From: Longimicrobium sp.
GTDB taxonomy: Bacteria > Gemmatimonadota > Gemmatimonadetes > Longimicrobiales > Longimicrobiaceae
NCBI GenBank assembly: GCA_036389135.1
Contig: DASVQP010000077.1
Span: 17,349-81,348 of the forward strand
Reading direction: 5' to 3'
Length of the DNA: 64,000 nt
Part shown: positions 60,379 to 64,000 of the stretch, piece after piece
Layout: each line of letters begins with the position of its first letter
Numbering within the stretch: position 1 is the first letter of the stretch
The notes under the pieces: generated by a model
Seen by the model: only the letters and a program-made list of their open reading frames with translations
Databases searched by the model: none
Told to the model about the DNA's origin: nothing
Made by a program: the position numbers and the translations under genes

Positions 60379-60876
60379 ATGCCGCGCCCGTGGATGCGGC
60401 GAGGGCGCGCCCTGGCGGCGCTCTGCGTGGTGGCTCTGCTGGGCGCCGCCCGCCCCGCCGCGCACCCCATCCACACCACCCTCGCCGTGGTGACGCACCT
60501 CCCCGCCGAGCGCGCGGTGACGGTGAACGTGCGCGTCTTTGCGGACGACCTGGCACTGGGCGTCGCTCGGCATCCGCGCCCCGCCGCGCGCGCGGCTGAG
60601 GACCCGACGGCGCGTTACGTGGCATCGTCGTTCGCGCTGTGGAATCCGGACGGGACGCGCGTGCCGCTGCGCTGGTGCGGCAGCCGGCCGCAGGGTGGCG
60701 TGGTGTGGGTGTGCATGCGCGGTCCCCTTCCGCGCGGGCTGCGCGGCGCACGCGTCCTGAGCACGCTCCAGTTCGCGCTCTACGACGACCAGGTGAACGT
60801 GGTGCAGGCGGGCACGGCGGCGAGCCGGAAGACGATGATGTTCGTCCCCGGCGACCGCCCCAAGCCGATCCCGTAA
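60379..60876 (+). CDS. DUF6702-family exported protein
   Basis: A 165-residue protein with a signal peptide (about 10-28, ending AAHP) so the mature chain begins HPIHTTLAVVTHLPAERAVT, the family start, where HP-x-H may be part of a metal site. Strand-rich Ig-like part with VRVFADDLALG, then LRGARVLSTLQFALYDDQVN. DUF6702 genes commonly accompany HupE/UreJ-like genes, as here, where only one nucleotide separates them. Function unknown; periplasmic. Confidence 0.72.
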   Translation: MPRPWMRRGRALAALCVVALLGAARPAAHPIHTTLAVVTHLPAERAVTVNVRVFADDLALGVARHPRPAARAAEDPTARYVASSFALWNPDGTRVPLRWCGSRPQGGVVWVCMRGPLPRGLRGARVLSTLQFALYDDQVNVVQAGTAASRKTMMFVPGDRPKPIP

Positions 60877-61593
60877 GTGCCCTCGCGCTCTGCCCAGCCG
60901 CCGCGCGACCTGCGCTTCGCCCGCCTCCCGCTGCTGCTGGCGTACCTCCTGGTGCTGCTGGGCACCCCGATTGGCGAGGCGGGCTTCCTCTGGATGCACC
61001 TCACGACCGCGCACTCCAGCCCCGCAAAGCCGCACGCGGAGCTGGAGCGCCCCGCCGGCCTGCGGCTCCGCGCGGATGGAACGCTCGCGAGCACCCCCGA
61101 GCACGAGCACGAGCCTCCTCCTGCGCAAGAGCACGAGCACGCCGCCCCGCCGAAGCACGAACCTGCAGGCGCGCGCGAGCACCAGCGCGCAGGCTCGGGT
61201 GAGCATGGACACGCGCATGCGGATGAGAGCGAGCACGCCGACGCAGCCGAGCACACGCGCGCAGCCGAGCGCGAGCACGCGCATGTAATCTCAGAGCACG
61301 CGAACCCGTCCGAGCATCACGCGCGGATTGCAAGCAGCGAAACCGAACCTGCGCCCCGATCCGTCGCGCCGGACCAGCTGCACGAGCACGGCGGCAGGAT
61401 GCACACGCACCGGCAGCATCGCGCTCCTGACGCGGAGCTGCTGATCGATGCGCTCTCGAAGTTCTATCTCGCCCCTCCCCCCAAGTCCGCGCCCTCCACG
61501 AACGCGGACGCTCGCCATGCACGCCAGATCCCGCCGACCCCGCACCAGGTCGCCGCGCGGATCGATACGCCTCCCCCAAGACCGCCGGGCTGA
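60877..61593 (+). CDS. Histidine-rich exported protein
   Basis: A 238-residue protein. GTG 60877 starts directly at the previous stop (TAAGTG). A hydrophobic anchor (about 17-38, LPLLLAYLLVLLGTPIGEAG) precedes a low-complexity His/Glu/Ala region (about 65-180) with EHEHE, EHGHAHA, EREHAH and EHHAR, about 26 histidines in total. Such tails buffer or deliver zinc, nickel or cobalt in the periplasm. A leucine-rich segment, AELLIDALSKFYLAPPP, follows. A link to the cluster's HupE and TonB receptor is strongly suggested by position. A chance product of a repetitive frame is not fully excluded. Confidence 0.68.
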   Translation: MPSRSAQPPRDLRFARLPLLLAYLLVLLGTPIGEAGFLWMHLTTAHSSPAKPHAELERPAGLRLRADGTLASTPEHEHEPPPAQEHEHAAPPKHEPAGAREHQRAGSGEHGHAHADESEHADAAEHTRAAEREHAHVISEHANPSEHHARIASSETEPAPRSVAPDQLHEHGGRMHTHRQHRAPDAELLIDALSKFYLAPPPKSAPSTNADARHARQIPPTPHQVAARIDTPPPRPPG

Positions 61594-61638
61594 AAACAGT
61601 CATAGCTCCCGGAGCGCGACCGCGTTCCGGCTCAGCGT

Positions 61639-61712
61639 GGGATGCCCTTTTCGGCAGCCTGGTCTTCGTGCGCCCTCCGACTAGGCGTCTAGATCGAGGC
61701 TGGCGGCATCCC
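61639..61712 (+). promoter_or_regulatory. Structured 5' leader of the TonB-receptor gene, riboswitch-like
   Basis: Three nested helices: GGGATGCC (61639-61646) with GGCATCCC (61705-61712); CAGCC (61655-61659) with GGCTG (61698-61702); GCGCC (61670-61674) with GGCGT (61684-61688). It ends 28 nt before the receptor ATG. It matches no riboswitch I recognise. Confidence 0.5.
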
Positions 61713-61740
61713 GTGCCCGGCAAACAACACGGGGACTCGC

Positions 61741-63840
61741 ATGAATCGACACAGCTGCACCACCCGAGCGCGATGGACGCGCTCGGCACTCCTGGCCGCC
61801 GCCCTCGCGTCCGGCGCCGCGACGCTGCACGCGCAGACCGACCCGCCGCGGCGCGACACGGCGGCGGTGCTCGACACGCTGCGCGTCACCGGGCGCTTCG
61901 ACAACCTGATCGGGATCGCGGCCACGGCATCGCAGGGGCGGGTGGGCGCGATGGACCTGCGCTCGCGCCCCATCACTCGCGAGGGCGAGCTGCTGGAGAC
62001 GGTCCCCGGGATGATCGTCACCCAGCACTCGGGCGAGGGGAAGGCGAACCAGTACTTCGTGCGCGGCTTCAACCTGGACCACGGCACCGACTTCCAGACG
62101 CGCGTGGAGGGGATGCCGGTGAACATGCCCACGCACGGCCACGGCCAGGGGTGGACCGACCTCAACTTCCTGGTCCCGGAGCTGGTGAGCCATCTGGACT
62201 ACCGCCTGGGCGTGTACCACGCGGAGCTGGGCGACTTCGGCAGCGCGGGCGGCGCGGAATTCCACCTCGTTCGCACGCTGGAGCGCCCCTTTGTGACCCT
62301 CGGCGCGGGCCAGAACGGGCTGGCGCGCGCGGCGGCCGGGGCATCTACCCGAACCCTGGGCGGCGACCTGCTGGCCGGCGTCGAAGTGCGCAGCTACGAC
62401 GGGCCGTGGGACCGCCCGCAGGGGATCCGCAAGCTGGCCGCGATGACGCGCTACTCTGCGGACCGCGGCACCTCGCGCTTCTCCCTGCTGGCGATGGCGT
62501 ACCGCAACCGATGGGACTCCAACGACCAGGTGCCGGTGCGCGCGGTGGACGGCGGCGCAATCGGCCGGCTGGGGCAGGTGGACTCCACCGACGGCGGCCG
62601 CTCCGAGCGCTACAGCCTGTCCGGCTCGTGGCGCCGCGCCGGCGCGCGCTCCTCCGACGAGGTGCAGCTCTTCGGCATCTACTCCGACCTGGACCTGTAC
62701 TCCAACTTCACCTACTTCCTGGACGACCCCGAGCGCGGCGACCAGTTCAATCAAAAGGATCGCCGCGTCGTGCTGGGCGCCAACGCCAAGCGCTCACTCA
62801 TTACGCGGGCACTCGGCACGGAGCACCGGCTGATGGCGGGCGCGCAGACACGCGCCGACCTCATCGGCGGGCTCGGCCTGTACCGCACGCAGGCGCAGCT
62901 CCGCCACGCGACGGTTCGCGAGGACCGCGTGCGCGAGACGGGAACGGGGATCTTCGCCGAGGCGGAGTCGCGGTGGCGCCCCTGGCTGCGCAGCATCGTA
63001 GGCGTGCGCGGCGACGGCTACACCTTTCACGTGGACAGCGACCGCCCGGAGAACTCCGGCAACCGCCGCGCGGGGATCATCAGCCCCAAGGCATCGCTCG
63101 TGATCGCCCCCTCCACGGCCGCGGAGCTGTACCTGAGCGGCGGCTTCGGCTTCCACAGCAACGACGCGCGCGGCACCACCATCACCATCGACCCCGCCAC
63201 CGGCGAGCGGGCCGAGCGCGTGGACCCGCTGGTGCGCTCCCGCGGCGCGGAGGTCGGATTGCGGATGGCGCCGGTGCGAGGGCTGCGCTCCACGCTGACG
63301 GTGTGGGCGCTGGAGCTGGACAGCGAGCTCCTGTTCGTAGGCGACGCGGGCGCGACCAAGCCCTCCGCCACCAGCCGGCGCGGCGGCGTGACCTGGGCCA
63401 ACTTCTACCGCCCCATGCCCTCCCTCTCGCTCGACGCGGACGTGTCATTCGCGCGCGCCCGCCTCGCCGGAGTCCCCGCGAATGAGAGCCGCATCCCGGG
63501 CGCGCTCGAGCACGTCTTCGCCGGCGGGATCGCGTGGGCGCCGGAACGGGGGCCGTTCGGTGCGCTCCGCGTGCGACACTTCGGCGCCTACCCGCTGGTT
63601 GAGGACAATTCGGTGCGCGCCGATGCCGCCACACTGGTCAACGCGGAGGCGGGCTGGCACCTCGCACGCGGCCTCCGTGTGGAGGCCACCATCCTCAACC
63701 TGCTGAATTCGCGCGCGGCGGACATCCAGTACTACTATCCCTCACGCCTGCGCGGCGAGCCGGCCGGCGGGGTGAACGACGTCCACTTTCACCCGGTGGA
63801 GCCGCGCCAGCTCCGCGCATCGCTGACGTGGAGCCCGTGA
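61741..63840 (+). CDS. TonB-dependent outer-membrane receptor
   Basis: A 699-residue protein. Signal peptide to about 31 (AAT-LHAQ). The plug domain includes ELLETVPGMIVTQHSGEGKA and NQYFVRGFNLDHGTDFQTRV, then MPTHGHGQGWTDLNFLVPEL. The barrel has regularly alternating strands and ends in RQLRASLTWSP. The His-Gly-His plug loop and the histidine-rich neighbour suggest metal (zinc, nickel or cobalt complexes) uptake; this is inference. It needs TonB-ExbBD energy, whose genes are not in the window. Preceded by the structured leader. Confidence 0.85.
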   Translation: MNRHSCTTRARWTRSALLAAALASGAATLHAQTDPPRRDTAAVLDTLRVTGRFDNLIGIAATASQGRVGAMDLRSRPITREGELLETVPGMIVTQHSGEGKANQYFVRGFNLDHGTDFQTRVEGMPVNMPTHGHGQGWTDLNFLVPELVSHLDYRLGVYHAELGDFGSAGGAEFHLVRTLERPFVTLGAGQNGLARAAAGASTRTLGGDLLAGVEVRSYDGPWDRPQGIRKLAAMTRYSADRGTSRFSLLAMAYRNRWDSNDQVPVRAVDGGAIGRLGQVDSTDGGRSERYSLSGSWRRAGARSSDEVQLFGIYSDLDLYSNFTYFLDDPERGDQFNQKDRRVVLGANAKRSLITRALGTEHRLMAGAQTRADLIGGLGLYRTQAQLRHATVREDRVRETGTGIFAEAESRWRPWLRSIVGVRGDGYTFHVDSDRPENSGNRRAGIISPKASLVIAPSTAAELYLSGGFGFHSNDARGTTITIDPATGERAERVDPLVRSRGAEVGLRMAPVRGLRSTLTVWALELDSELLFVGDAGATKPSATSRRGGVTWANFYRPMPSLSLDADVSFARARLAGVPANESRIPGALEHVFAGGIAWAPERGPFGALRVRHFGAYPLVEDNSVRADAATLVNAEAGWHLARGLRVEATILNLLNSRAADIQYYYPSRLRGEPAGGVNDVHFHPVEPRQLRASLTWSP

Positions 63841-63863
63841 CGGCATCCTGAACGGCTGGTCTC

Positions 63864-64000
<137 letters not shown>

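Noticed and set aside
56850..60479. 1209-residue minus-strand open frame across several cluster genes
   Set aside because: Runs antisense to four genes with clear domains; composition typical of a non-coding GC-rich frame.
61594..61740. Cobalamin riboswitch before the TonB receptor
   Set aside because: The 147-nt gap is too short for a full cobalamin riboswitch and I see no B12-box; only the generic nested structure was kept.

Overview
The window is a GC-rich (roughly 70 percent) bacterial chromosome segment. It has no rRNA, tRNA, CRISPR array or phage structural genes. Many secreted and outer-membrane proteins, a TonB receptor, lipoproteins with lipobox signals, an ECF sigma factor, a LytS/LytTR pair and AraC regulators point to a diderm heterotroph. 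The dispersed palindromic repeats built on a TCACACAGAG...CTCTGTGTGA core, together with DUF5985, DUF4331, DUF6702 and ADOP-type permease families, suggest Gemmatimonadota, probably close to Longimicrobium. That placement is inference; no marker gene is present. Coding is compact, and many neighbouring genes overlap by GTGA or ATGA. || Layout. 0.1-10.3 kb: M48 peptidase, secreted amidohydrolase, lipoproteins, DUF72, DNA polymerase IV, an SPFH membrane protein, two coiled-coil proteins and an operon of a winged-helix-like protein with two tandem DUF5985 membrane proteins. 10.4-17.7 kb: a large FAD/Fe-S dehydrogenase, glutamyl-Q tRNA(Asp) synthetase, a SpoIIAA-like protein and an outer-membrane protein. 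17.9-24.0 kb (minus): DUF4173 protein with a frameshifted membrane gene upstream, isoprenyl transferase, a regulator/membrane-protein operon, and a secreted phosphodiesterase with an outer-membrane companion. 24.0-25.9 kb: lower-GC AAA ATPase plus DUF4276 pair, a candidate defence island. 26.0-29.2 kb: NDH-2, alpha/beta hydrolase and amidohydrolase operon. 29.4-30.1 kb: a REP-associated transposase bounded by inverted double hairpins. 30.1-35.1 kb: ECF sigma factor, glycosyltransferase plus flippase-like pair, two membrane-anchored proteins. 36.8-42.5 kb: orphan ABC permease and a beta-lactamase-fold protein lacking its nucleophilic serine, divergent from a LytS/LytTR system. 43-55 kb: Ig-like lipoprotein, NHL protein, cyclic-nucleotide-binding patatin plus methyltransferase between inverted 37-nt repeats, a PlsB-like acyltransferase and two AraC regulators. 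|| 55.4-63.8 kb is the most coherent system. It holds eight co-directional genes: a DUF4331 protein split into two exported polypeptides, an outer-membrane barrel, a TPR protein, a HupE/UreJ-like permease, DUF6702, a histidine-rich exported protein and a TonB-dependent receptor preceded by a strongly structured leader. The gene content suggests cell-envelope transition-metal handling, which is inference. At the right edge, just downstream of the receptor on the minus strand, lies a group II intron domain V; the body of the intron is outside the window.
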